A stretch of DNA of 64,000 nucleotides from Tomocerus qinae (lineage: Eukaryota > Arthropoda > Collembola > Entomobryomorpha > Tomoceridae), in assembly GCA_020055645.1 (NCBI GenBank), contig CM034547.1:50160909-50224908 (forward strand), written 5' to 3'. The translations under genes were made by a program, and so were the position numbers. The notes beneath the pieces are model-generated. The model did not search any database. It saw only the letters and a list, made by a program, of their open reading frames with translations, and was not told where the DNA came from. Every line of letters begins with the position of its first letter. Within the stretch, counting starts at the first letter, position 1. Shown here piece after piece: positions 27,401 to 40,700 of this stretch.

Positions 27401-30400
27401 CACTACATGCACATTATTATTACAAGTTGATCTTATACTACAGCCACTTAGGCACTAAACATCAATGTCCTTACATGTTTGGACTAGGCTTTGTGGTATT
27501 CTATAAGAATCAAAAAAATGCTACTATATTGTGGACATAGTCTGTATCATCTGGTAGGCACACTTAGCATAGCATTTGGGCTCATGTGTATATAATGTCA
27601 TGTGTGAACAGAGTAACTTTAAGTTGTTCTCTTAAGTTCATTTGATTCCATGTGTATGTACTCTCCACGTAGTTTATACGTTCTAAGCGAACTCACACAC
27701 TTTTTGAAAATATCTCCTCCACTTCTCTTCTTATCTGATGGAAAGGGATTGGTTGGATGGCGCCAGGAAAACATCTACCAAGCTTTGTGACCAGGCTACC
27801 ATATCACATCACTACTACTTACAGCAACATAAATGTTTATACTATAAAAATAGATGAGTATGACAGTGACGGCGAAAAATCCCAGAGAAGTCAGCCAGTC
27901 TCATCTTCAATCATTCTGGTGCCGTTTCATGACTTGGGCTGTAATTACGAGATTCCCATTTCATGAATGTTAGTACATATAACCATGCTTCGAAGAATGG
28001 TAGCGGCTCAAAGGAAGTGTTTGCCTTTAACAGTCGATATTACATACTATGCTAATTATATTAGTACAAAGACAAATTATTCCCATAAATGATCCCTTAT
28101 TTTTACGATAATGGTACAATGGACGTCTTGATTACTTCAAAATTTTTACATCTAACAATTAAAATGGTAGTCAATTTAACCTGAGTGTAATGCCCATTCA
28201 AACATTACATGAGACTATTATTATAATTGTATATTCTAACAGATCATTGAACCATAAGCTGATCCTTATTAATAAAAATGTGCAAAGGGGATAACTACAG
28301 GAGGTTTGGAATGAAAAGCTTCATTTTTTGTATGTGTACAGTAAACAAATCATGTTCCGACAACGTCTCTTTACCCAAATAGGTAAAATTATCATCATTT
28401 GTTTGTTTTTGGGGAGATAACTTAATGTCTTTAGACACCCCTTCATTTTAATCTTTGTATTTGACATCAGATTAGTATTCTTTGGCATTGCTATGCAATT
28501 GTGAATAGTTTGCTGTCACGCTTCTGCGATAGTGTGGCAAAGTAGTGGCAACTAGGGCAAAGTAAAAGGAAATTGACATTAAAATATATGGGGATGGTAA
28601 TTAGTGCAGTCATGTAAAACTCACTCATAATTTTCAATCCGATGTGGGGTGGAAGAAGTTGGCCACTTAAAGCAAAGCCTATCAACTACATGGTGCATTC
28701 ACGTGTAACTAACCTAACTACTCTTAACGATTTGACGTAGAACCATTTAAAACACCCATAACATGAAGTCGTAACTAGATCGTTCTTTGAATCATGAGCT
28801 ATTTACTATATAAAAGTGTGGAAAAACAACAGAGAAAGTCTAATGTTTCATGAATGACTCATTAATTACTATTTCTTTATGCTTAAGACTTAAAGGTATA
28901 AGTTTCATATCGTAGTAGTAGCATTATAACATAATCATGTCAAAGGCCCAAAATTACCCTTGAGGCAGTTTAAATATAGTCAGATAAATTGCAAGCTCGT
29001 GCATTGACGTATGTAATTTAAATATTAGTATGCTATTAAGCTACTATATTCGGTCAAGATATAAAAAAGTTGCTATTTGATCAGGCAGTTGAAACAATAA
29101 CAGATTAGACCAAATTGGATTATGAGTAACGAGCACGGAATTTGTCCGCTATTCCACACCTCTATTCAAATCTACTTTTTTCTTCCAGCAAGGCAACAGT
29201 TATACAAGTATAACAAAAGAAGTACGGGACATAAAATATGGAAATTAAGACCAGGACCACACCATTATTTTTTAATGTTACTCTACTCACATGCAGACAT
29301 ACAATCAAGGTAGCCATTCTACAGCAATTTATTGACATGAGAAATAGCATACACATATGAATATTATATAAACAAGCGGGCATTCCTGGAGCTATTTGAA
29401 TAGAAGGACAAAGGCTCCAATTAAATTTCAAACTATTTCTCAGGTGAAGGCTAATGTTTCATTTGTTTAACTGCTGCTTCTGCACTTTAGCCTTGGCAAT
29501 AATTGGAATGACTATAAATGAAGCATTAGTATTCATAGGGTGTCTTCTCCTTTAAGTGTTACACTAAGTGAGTTCCCTTCTTTATTGCTGTTTGTTTATT
29601 TGCTCATTGAACTTAACCGTGGTCATCACTTAGCTTTAAAAAAAACAGCTTTGTACTAAACAATCGATACATATGCGCATCAAATACTGTGGTAAATTAT
29701 TTAACCACGACTTAATAGACGACAAAACTGTCAAAGCGTTCACAACCCTTGGCCTTGGTTTAAAGCTCTGGAAATTGACCTTGGTGTAATTATGAAACAA
29801 TTACGAGCTGACATCAAAATCTAAATTAGCAAGTGACGTTTTCTCATCGTGTAATATTTTTTCATGTTGTGTAGAAAGAGTTACAAGGTAGATTAGATGG
29901 CTTCAATCTTGTTTTCAGACATAAGCTTCATTTCTAATTACTAAACCAACAAGTCGTAAAAATAATGAAGTCCACTCCACACAGTAGGTACCCAAGTTAA
30001 TTAAAGTCAGTGCATATTCAGTAGTGACTGGGGAAAGTGGACGTGGTCCATGCCGTTAAGCTTGGAGGGTGATATAATCACAGATGGAGAGATAAGATTT
30101 AGCATAAAGCTACAATTGAGGAAGTGGAAAAGTATACATTGTAGACTGGAGTAGCTGGAGAATTTATACTGTGAAATGCGTTAGTGAGTGGAGCTGGTGG
30201 TTGGTTTGAGTTTCCATTTCATTGCAGCGTAATGAAATCCACCCAGTGAATTATCAAGTTGTACACATAGTAGTAAGTAGGGGTATAGAGGGTAGTAGCA
30301 CAAACAAGAGTGTAATATGTATTTAGTTGAAATTGGTTTTATCTGCTCAAGTAGAAATTAGAGCAAGTCCATCATAAAACAGCAGGGACTCGTTTTTTAT

Positions 30401-33400
30401 GAGAGAATGTCTAGATCATGATTCTTTCATTTGCCAAGAAGTTCAGTTTGGATTTGGAGTCGCAGCTGAAGTTGAAGTAGAGAGTTCAGCTCTTTTCACT
30501 CATTCATTCCCAGTTCCGTTTCCTTTCTGCGGAATTTAAATGTGAACTTGAGTGTTGTTAGACTCTGACTTCTGAGACTGCAGCTGCGTTGGCGGTGATT
30601 GCGGTGAAATTCTTCAGATGAAATTGAGAAAGTCCGCAATCCAATCTTAAAAGTTTAAAAGTGCAATGTTGTCCTATTTTTACACAACACCCTCTTCTAT
30701 ACATTTTAAAACTTTTCAAGAATTGCAATAACAAACTCCAATTGCCAAGTGACTCAAAATTCGTACTCCTTGTGAGTTGCGATACTGAGATCACTCACTT
30801 CAAAATACAGTATTAGTATACCTACTCTATTGTAGTACTCTTGTAAAGGGTCAAAACGCTTTAAGGAGTACACTGAACTGTTAAGTTCAAGTCAAAAATA
30901 TTCAAAAAAATCCGCTGGGGTCTTTCAAACTTGAGTATATGCATTCTACAGGCAATATACTTTTCAACTGGATAGATATATATATTTAATTTATGGTAAC
31001 ATAAACTAATAGCTATACACTATAGTATAATAGACTTTGAAAAGTTTGTCGCACTTGCTAATAACTACTAGCATACGCCTACAAAAGAAATAAGTTCTTT
31101 CAGCTTTCTCCAGACTTTTCCCAGATGCCGATCTCCATATTAGAAATTATCATTAAACACGAAAAGAAGCTATTTATGCAGTAAATACACGATCTACATT
31201 TTCACAGTTGGATTATATATTTTATCTTTATTCACATTTACGATAAGGAGCATGATAGGCATTTGAAACCAGTCGAAGTGCTTTCATACTCCCTGAATTT
31301 ATTTCTTGTTCTGATACTTTAACACACTTCTGTACACAATAGGCAATAATGTTATATCAAGCAGTTTATAGCACAAATGTATAAAGCCGAATGTATAAAT
31401 TTTGAACCAGGTAATTGCCATAGCTTGAATACAAGGAACGGTTGTGTTAGTTAGTTGTGTATAATTTTGTTCTACTACTAACTGTACAAATAATACTACT
31501 ATCAAACATACCTTCAGGAGACATTGTGTCATAAACGGATAGTAGACGTGTAATGGTATCAAAATATTAGCCAAGTGGGAGATACGTTCTTAAGATTTGG
31601 TAACACCTAACATTTGGTTGAAATAGTAAATTTAAATTGGCGCTTTCAATACAAAATTTCAAATAATATTCAATTGACTTTGCACTACCATATACCTGTA
31701 CGTATTAGCTCAGAACTTTTACTCAATGCTATCTGCATTACAACTTATGAAGTTATTCTAAAGACGAAATATCTGTTCGAATGGTTTTAAAAGAGCTCAA
31801 AATAATAATTTTTATGTAATTACCAACATTTAATTTTAGATAGTTAGTTAGTAAACCCGAATCATACACAATTACTGTCACAAGTCGAACGTTGGAAAGA
31901 AGTTGGAATACAGTGACAGAGCACAAGCATCTGTTTTTGAGTAAAAGTACTTATGTGGTAATAAACAAACAGAAGTTAGTGTAAAGAATATGGTATGCAG
32001 ATAGTAATATGTATAAAATATAACGTATTATGCATTGGAACAGTGAGTAAGCTATGCCAGGGTTCTCGAATGTTTTCACAGCAATTTGCAGTGAGGCATA
32101 GAAAAAGTCAAGTCGATAATAGTGGAGTCAAAGTGTAGGAGCCGAAGCCATTTTTCAGGTTCAGTATAAAGCAAAGGAAAGTGAACTGTTATAAAACGAG
32201 CTAAACGTTGCTACGTATTTCTTGTATTGGAAAAGTGAGATTGAACTGGAAGTTTGAGGATTTTACAGAGCGTAGAGCAGAGTGCGTGTATTGTATAGAT
32301 AGACGTTAAACCATTAGTGTAAGGAAACTTGAGCAGAACTTTAGCTTCAGTTTTATGCATGTATCTCCCAGTATGAAAAGTTGGACAAAAAATGAGAATC
32401 GAAATCCAAAGTTAAACTGAATTCTACATTGGAGAAGGGATTCTGAGCATAAATAGTTCTTGTACTAGAATACAATATATCCAGAGCGGCCGTGTCAGTC
32501 CAGATTCCTAAAGTTCAGTGCAAAGTACAGAGGAAGAAATGTAACGCAAAGAAGCAATCCAGAGTGAACAAAGTATGCATGAATGCGTGTGCCAAAGTTG
32601 TCTGTCTCTGACTAGGTTTCCGTTTTCATTGAGCATTGTACATTATATAAACAGAATTCATGTACAAATAGCTGAATCTCTTCGGCAAGTCTCGTATTTC
32701 ACAGAATTCAGAAAGAAAAATATCGAGAATCTCTCTACCTAGTAGTATTAGTATCAACGTGTGTTTGGACCCGTCTTCATAAATCTTCTATTCTGTCCTT
32801 TTCTCTACAACTCTTCCATCACCCTTTCCATTCTCTATCTCCTCACTACTCTTCAATCTTTTCTTCCCTTTCAACTCCAGCAACTCTATTTCCAATGATG
32901 TACCACTCTCTACCAATACATCTACTTCCCTACATCATACGAACGAATTACTATGCAGACACAATACTACTTCAATAGTTTCTTAAACAGAAAAGACTCC
33001 AAGTTTCTATTATAACTATACCACTGAAGAGTAGAGGTACTGCAATTTTAACTCCTACTGCATGGCATTCCTCACTGGAAAACTTTTTATGCTCACAGTA
33101 CAGAATTAGGTAACACGGTAACAGAATCTTCAGTTTATCCCTCAACAACACTACAAATACCTCGCTAAACGCTAACACTGCACTAACATAGTTCCCAATA
33201 AAACTAGAACTCGGTCTTGGTGGATATATGAAATAAAAGCACATAAAATGATAATTTAACTCCAATTCCATTTATTCCCTCCTACCCTATCGCAACGTGG
33301 ATCCGTACATGAAAATTAAGTGTCAGTTTAGTCACTTAGCCATTTGCAGTTATTTGCAATTTATTTCAATCAATTTAATGACCTACTTAATGTACTCCAC

Positions 33401-34286
33401 ATTACTCTAAAATCATACTGTACACTACAGGACAGATAGCTTTAATGTGTAAAGTGGTTATGCGTAGATTTTAGTCTGAAATTGTGTCTGTAGTGCCTTC
33501 GTAGATGTGGGTGATTTTTATTTTGATGGTACCTTTCTATTATTGCTGTTTCTGGGGAGTATGTGTACAACTATCATTTAGTGGAATATAATGGCTTTAT
33601 TGACAGTATTTGTATTGATTGTAACGTATTATGTAATGAAGAAGAAGTACCTCTTTCCAGTTTCATGTTAACTGGCATGAAACAGTAATTTACTTGAACC
33701 TGTGATGTTTATTCTAGATGTACTTAAGTTGAGCTGAAGCTTCGGGCCCTTGAATCCGGGTGGTCCTTCAAACTTCATTGACACGCACAGACATACAAGA
33801 AAGATATGCTATTAACAGGTAAAAACCCGTAATAATAACATACTACACAGAAGGTCCCAAGTCCCAAAACATTTTCAACAGATTTGTGATCAGTTTATTT
33901 TGGTGTACTATATCTCAATGTAAGTCAGGTGTAGGTACCTGGAAAACAACAAACAAAAAACAATCACACAAAATAGCCTGACAAGTGCAGTAAACTATTT
34001 TGTGCGATTGTGTATGTTAGTAACCGAAATTGGATATTGATGCGATAATTAACGATCAGATTAATATTTCAGACATTTTAATTGGTTTGAGTACGTGAAT
34101 GTCATGATTTGTTCTAAAAAAGGTTTCTTATGTCAATTCATAGAATGAATCCCGAAGAATGGTTTCATTTTATTAGTCAAGTTTACAGTGTTATGCAGAA
34201 GATTTCTATGCCGTTCTATGTACTATTTTGTGTTCCGTTACTAGTTGATTTGATATCCAATTATTGCAAGATTTAAACCTTAATTC

Positions 34287-34307
34287 TTATTAATAATAAT
34301 AATAATT
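34287..34307. repeat. Short (TAA)n run
   Basis: About six TAA/AAT units. The sequence just upstream does not look like a LINE 3' end, so I treat it as a plain microsatellite. Confidence 0.5.
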
Positions 34308-34661
34308 TTCCAATCCATTACTCTTACTTTTACTTGCAATGATATTATAAGTCGACTTACGATATAATATGAGATTAGCAAGTAAACCAAGTAAGTCAGA
34401 ATTTGCATAAAATTGTGATGATGTAGGAGGATTACAATAATTACCGGTGACGGGAGTAGGTGCCTAATTTTGTAAGTTAATGTTGTGTACGGACGTTAGG
34501 GTTGTTCTGGCTTTGTGTTGAGCAGTGGGAGGAGAATAGAACAAAATTAATTAAGGGGTACCTTCGAAATGAAAAAAACCCTGTAAGTAGCCACTGGCCA
34601 GGTTTGTGTTACATAAAAGATATACTGGTATTGCACGTACAGGAAACATGGTGATACATAC

Positions 34662-34720
34662 CATATTTGGGCTTTCTATCAGCGCTGGTAGTCCCCACGC
34701 ATCAAATCTCTCTGCTACAT
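34662..34720 (-). other. Candidate isolated 59-nt coding exon (-)
   Basis: On the minus strand an acceptor (TTTATTTACAAG) ends at 34721 and a donor (ATG|GTATGT) follows 34662. The enclosed 59 nt read, after two leading bases, VAERFDAWGLPALIESPNM, which is richer in charged and small residues than the surrounding random translations. The stretch is also less AT-rich than its flanks. No neighbouring exon was found and no family is recognised, so this may be a chance match. Confidence 0.2.
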
Positions 34721-37700
34721 CTTGTAAATAAAACATGTTCATTTGCACAATACTTCCCGTAGTACACATCAATTGCAAACTTCAACCTGCATATTCCAAA
34801 GGTGTGCAATTTTTTAAAACGTCTTCCATCATAGCTTCCTGTACTATCCAAGCGCATCGATGGGAAATAGAATTAAAAATCTATTTACTTCATATAAGCA
34901 GGATTTATTGGAAAAGTTTTGCGGCTTAAACCGAACTTAGTAGTTCTTTGATGGCTCGATTAAGCATCCATACATATTTCCTAACCTCATTGAATTATTA
35001 AGTCTATTGTGTGGACATCGCGGGTTTTGCATTGGATAAGCAAAATCACTAGGCGAATTAATTTAGTTAACCATCTTTGAGTAGAAATGTACACCAATCC
35101 ATTTAATCTTCGTCTCGATTTCACTCGACGAAATGAAGTAACATTGGTTGTGGTACTTTCTGATTAGTAGATTGGTAAATAATATTCGATTTGGATAATC
35201 TCTAGAATTGCACTAGTCTTTTATTTCTTGCCCTTGCACCGCAATAGTACCATCATAACATAATATTTAATGGACACATTTCATAGAGGTAAGTTGCTAC
35301 ATTAGCAAGTAATGCTATTCTAGGCAATTTAGTGATGGAACTTTTCAAGACTAAAGTTGGCGACTTGGTGAAGTTCTTGTAACTCACGAACTATTGGCAA
35401 ATGTTAAGATTTCTGATGTAAATATAGAATGAGAGACAAGGGGAAAGTTCGACTGCTTTCCTTCTCCTCAAAGAAAAACAAGACTTTGTCACTTTGTCCC
35501 AAAGGTGAATTTTGTCCACATTGAAGAGGGGTGGAATGGAAATTCCAACAAGGAAAGGCTTTCAACAATCTCATAATAATGTTTCTCAAACAGCCCAAGT
35601 AGAAAGAACAGTCGAGTAGTTTCGTTAGGGAATCTTGTTGTAAGAGATTTCTCTGCAGACTGCAGAATAAACAACGGAGACAGATATCAAAGACAGGTAG
35701 ACAGTTACTACTCAGTAGCCCAAATTGTAGAGAAAGACCAAGTTGACTATGCATGTAATTTATGTACAGAATAAATTTTAAGTTGCAGCAACGATTTTAT
35801 TTAAAAACGTCAGTATTGACATTGCTTCTATTGGGTTTCATTGGTCACAATTCAATCAGTTTTGAATGCAGTAAATAATCATTATTCTTGTAGTAGCACA
35901 TCCCATTTGTTGACATCTTAAATCTACAAATAACAATGATAATGTTGATACAACGGATATGTAGAGATTTCTTCTGTAATTGCTACAATGCAATGAAATT
36001 GTATTTAGTCCCTATTTTCAGTAACAGCTCTGTGCAAATTAAGAATACAATATAGAAAGCTTTTGCGAATAAGCTCATGACTTTTACGATGTTTAATACG
36101 AAGAGAAATAGCAATTGTACCTGTATCCCATTTCTGTGTAGGTTAGTAGTATTTGTATTAATAGTGTACTGTTGCATAGATTCTTCCACTGGATGAATAA
36201 CAAAATCTATAGGGACAAGTAATACATTACGTGTTAGGGTACAATGTTGGTTGTATGTAATGCACTTCTTAACGATTATCTATTGCATTTTTGTTGCACA
36301 CAAGATTTATGATGACTCTTTGTGCCTGTACGGTGTAAATGCACTATATGACTATACATTGTGCTATTGGCCGTAGACTGGGACTGCGTATGAAACTTAT
36401 CGGCTTTCCGTGCAGTGCAATAGATCTACCAGCTTTAACACTTGCATCAAATATATTTATATTACGTAAGTAAATTACGACAACCCCTTTGGATATTTTA
36501 TGATAATGGCTGATATATTAAGCTACGTGGGACCACCCAAAGAGGGTCAATGTGGTCCTTTATCATCTAGTGTTGACACGAAAGTTATTCTCCGATAAAC
36601 CATGACAATCCTCATTATTCTATAGGCTAGTAGTTCATGACACCCTTTCCTGGAAAATAACTCTATGCACTGTCAACATTGCAAAAACCCGTAAATAGTA
36701 AAGAAGACCCAAACTTCTTCAACCTGTTAGTAGCCGAATCCTTTTCAGTGGTACATGGATGATGATTTTTATTAACTATAGCTCATGAATATTATTACTG
36801 TAGACAGGTGCATATTACCATTGCATTACAGAGGAACTTACCTGCTAATTAAGTTAACAGCGTGTCACAATACATTTCAAGTGGATACTTATAAGGTACC
36901 GGGTAGAGATGCCAAAAGCAAACTGTCTGTTTCAAAAATTACCGACTTACTTACAAGGTTTTATAACGTTATTGAAATATGACTGACTAGAGGTGAAAAT
37001 GAGAGAAGGATAATTAAGACGTCTTCTTTAAGTTTTAGAAATGACGTCAGCTGACTGACTGTTATGTATTTCAGGTTTAGTCTGTCAACAAGTAAAATGC
37101 ATTCCAATTTAGTAGCATGAAATGTTCATACTGTTCCAATTTCCCTGCCATATCGTTTACATTGCATAGGAAGTATTCGGTGCATAGAAATATCAAACTG
37201 GATAGCAAGCAAATGCATAATTGCTATGCAATGTGAAGGGTACTATGCAACAACGTTCATAATGAATGAGTAATTTAAGACAGCATGTTTTATGAAAGAG
37301 ACGCCCGGCCAGCCTACCGATATTTGGTCAACTTGTAATTAACTCATCACTCCTCCCCCTTATATCACAAACATAATCTGTAACTAATAATATCAACTAT
37401 AGGACTTTATTGGATAGTGAATATAAATAGATTTCTGAAAAGTGCTGTATGCTACGAGGGGTGTGGCTGGAGACTTTGAAATTTAAAAGCCATGGTACAC
37501 TCAGAGTTTTCCTACCTTATGCATATTGATACTATAATCACCTTTCACGATTTACTCACGGTTAGCTATAATTCAGACTACATCATAATGGATAGATGAA
37601 CATTTGTGCTATTATGTCCTCAAATTGCAATTCTTGTTAAGACGACGAAAATGGCAATAATACTTTAAAATGTGGCGATTTCACAACTGATTGATCGAAG

Positions 37701-40700
37701 ATATTGTAAAATTGCTTGAGTAAATGCTTACTAGTGTATTCTATTATGATTTTAGGTAATTCAGCCCAGTCATTTATTACTAAATATTTAGTTTCTTTCG
37801 TTTTACACGTACTGCATTAGTGTCGAATTGATTACTCACTGTTATGAGATATACATATCACCTACTATATACAATTCTCATGTGTTCGATTTTCTATATA
37901 AATGAAACTATATACATTGGTAAGTGATGAAAACAATGAAACGCATGCAGTGGGAAGTGGCAAGGATGAAATGGCATTTATCATAAGAAAGACAAGTTGC
38001 CACAAAAAAATTACAAAATATATGACGCTCCAGCTTGCTTGGTGACAATACATATCAAGAGAAATTGATATCCGGCAAACTGAGTTTATAGTACTTCAAT
38101 GGTATAGGAGATACATTCTTACTCTTAGCGTCATGCACATTCATATCATATGCAATGCCTTCAGTAAATTGTGAAGAACTTGCAGGACATAGATCACCAC
38201 CGGCGCTGTTTGTCGAGTTCGACACTTTGAAATGATTTATTACTCTATTTTCGACAGTGTCGTCAGAGAAGAGAATGAGAAAAGGAATGCCAAAGTTCCA
38301 ACGTGTGACACAGTTCTATTGTAATCGGGTCATAATGAAATGGCAAGTGGTTGATATGCTTTCTAAAGTAAACACAGAATGTACTTGCGTCTGCTAGCAT
38401 TGATTTCTATATTACAAGTACTTGTATTTTCGGTCAAGAATTGTAAAACTTAATTGTTAAAAAGTCGATAACAAAAAATTAAAATATTGGTTATTTTATC
38501 ACAACCGTTAAGTAATAGATTATAATAAGTAACAGTATCTTAAGGTCAATAAATGAGTGGAATGTCATTATAATCTTTTCGATTTTCCCAAATGTCTCAA
38601 TTTGTGAATTTGAATAGAAAGTTACGCTAAGAATGTAAACAAGACTCAGGGGGGAAAATATGAGGACTTTGCCGAAATTAAATGTAATTTTACAGTTAAG
38701 TTATTTTAATGCTTCTCTGCTGATTTTGTCCACATATGAAGATAGGCCTGGTTTAATACAATCATTTAAATTTCACAGCTGGGTCATATCATTATAATAT
38801 TTCTTTTATTCAATCACGTTCAACGAAATGGTAAATCAGTTCCAAGAAAGCTATATAAACTAGGTGTAGACATGCACACAGCACAGTGACAAGTATAAAT
38901 GCATACAACATTAATTTATGCAGTGTAGGAATAATTCTGAGTCAGATTAATAATGTGAGCTATACCTATGTATAAAAAGGATTCCTGTGAATGCGGGATT
39001 GTAAAATAATTCAATGTATTGCTAGATTATCTTATTATCATGTACTCCTTAAACACATCAATCTGCTTACCTATACAGTTATAGTTATAACAGTGTACAT
39101 TGTATACAGAACAGAAAGTTTTGTGCATCGTAAAAAAGTTTTCCTATACCTAACTTATCCGTAGACAGTAATTTTGAACAGAGACAACAGAATGGAGCAA
39201 CTGTCCATGGATTGTGCAATAGAAAACACCCGCATATCCTTTATCTGTATTCTGTATCGCTCTTCACAATGCATTTTATCATTGTACTCAACACAATTCG
39301 ATCCATACACATCCAGCAATAAAGGCCTACGAAAACCCAGAACATGTTGGTCCCTGCTCTCTTTGGAAACTGTTGTGGTCGATCCACAATCCATGATGTG
39401 TTGGGCAACATCTGTACAATACTTGCTAGTATATAGTTGAGTCTATAAGCAATCTGTATCTAAGCCTACCTGCATGCCTCAATGATCGGTGAAATATAAA
39501 TACCCAAAGGAATTATAAGACTTGTCAAAGGGTACACCTTTTGAATAGATTCGTGCTATCAACACAACATGGAAGAGCGAGGAAAAGCGTAAGGACAGTG
39601 TATTCATGTAACCTACTGACCCACTCCAGGGTGCCTGAAGATGCGCTACACCTTCCACCATGGGATTTCGGTTCAAACACATCTCCCATTCTCTTTGATG
39701 GATTTCCATACAGAAATAACTACTACGAATAATCATAACGAATAGCTTATAATAATATTACTTTTGTTTCGAATCGAAATATTCCTTCGGCCTATTTATC
39801 TATACAGTACATTTTTGCCTGTATGTTACAGGGGTACTTATATGTTAGTGAGCATCGACCCTGGCTAGGTAAATTGGTTGATACACTCTCATTTAATTAC
39901 TCACTGTGGGTAAGTCCTGTTTTCATGTAAAATAAATCTGTAGTAATGCACAGTTGAAAATAAGCCTTTAAATTTTTAGGAATTGACTTTAAGTCAAGAG
40001 AAATTGGTTTCATTTGTCTATAATGCTATTTTATGTACATATAGAATTATATATATGAAAATATGTTGGAAAAGTTTTATTGGTAATTTATTTGATTTAG
40101 CAAAAATTACGGAAATGAAAATGTTAACGAAGCAGTGCCTAGTCAATGTTAATTCTCACTACTGTGTCGAATTCACCTACAACATTGCATATACATAGGT
40201 AGTTGTGTATCAGCGATTATATATAGTTATGAAATCAATTGCCAGAAAAGTATTCTCCTTGGGATTAGTGTTTGTGTATTTCTACATCTTTCAGCATCCA
40301 CTCTTCAGCTATTAGAATTAAGAGTTTGGTTTTCTTCGAGTGTATCCAATCTAATTCCATTGCACTTACATCTAAGCTGTCCCGCTATTATCCAACTCTT
40401 TCCAAAATGACAAATGAGGTGTAGAAAAATTTTTATTACTAAAGTACACATCAACGGACTCATTTTAAATGGTGAACTGAAGAGTCTTCAGGAGTTGCCA
40501 ACATTGTAAATGGGTGTTCTGTTCTACTCTATGTATTATGGTCTCCCATACTACTGCTAAGTAGTAAGGATCTGTAATGCAACGTAATGTTCATACATCC
40601 ACACCTCGCTCGCAGTTAAAATAATCTATGGGGTTTTTCAACTCACTCAGAATATACTTTTCTTTTAAGCATTGCAGTTAAAGTATCAGACGAAGAAGGA

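Larger units (their letters stand above)
8906..34661. other. Long gene-free stretch
   Basis: About 25.8 kb without a gene I can support. Open frames reach 110 codons at most (for example 25352-25684) and read as random AT-rich translation. No transposase, retroelement or RNA gene was recognised by eye. It contains the fold-back hairpin at 11468-11533, a CT run near 21411-21425 and a CA run near 26991-27001. A tRNA or rRNA signature was looked for and not seen. It could be intergenic DNA or the introns of a very large gene. Confidence 0.55.

Noticed and set aside
34287-34307. (TAA)n run as another LINE tail
   Set aside because: Upstream sequence is plain AT-rich DNA without the less AT-rich block or AATAAA seen at the other tails.
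35404-35754. 116-codon open frame on the minus strand
   Set aside because: Long for the region but Leu/Ser/Phe-rich without domain pattern; an overlapping frame of similar quality lies in the same place.
37453-37482. TACGAGGGG sequence resembling a mariner terminal repeat
   Set aside because: No inverted partner CCCCTCGTA was seen nearby and there is no transposase.
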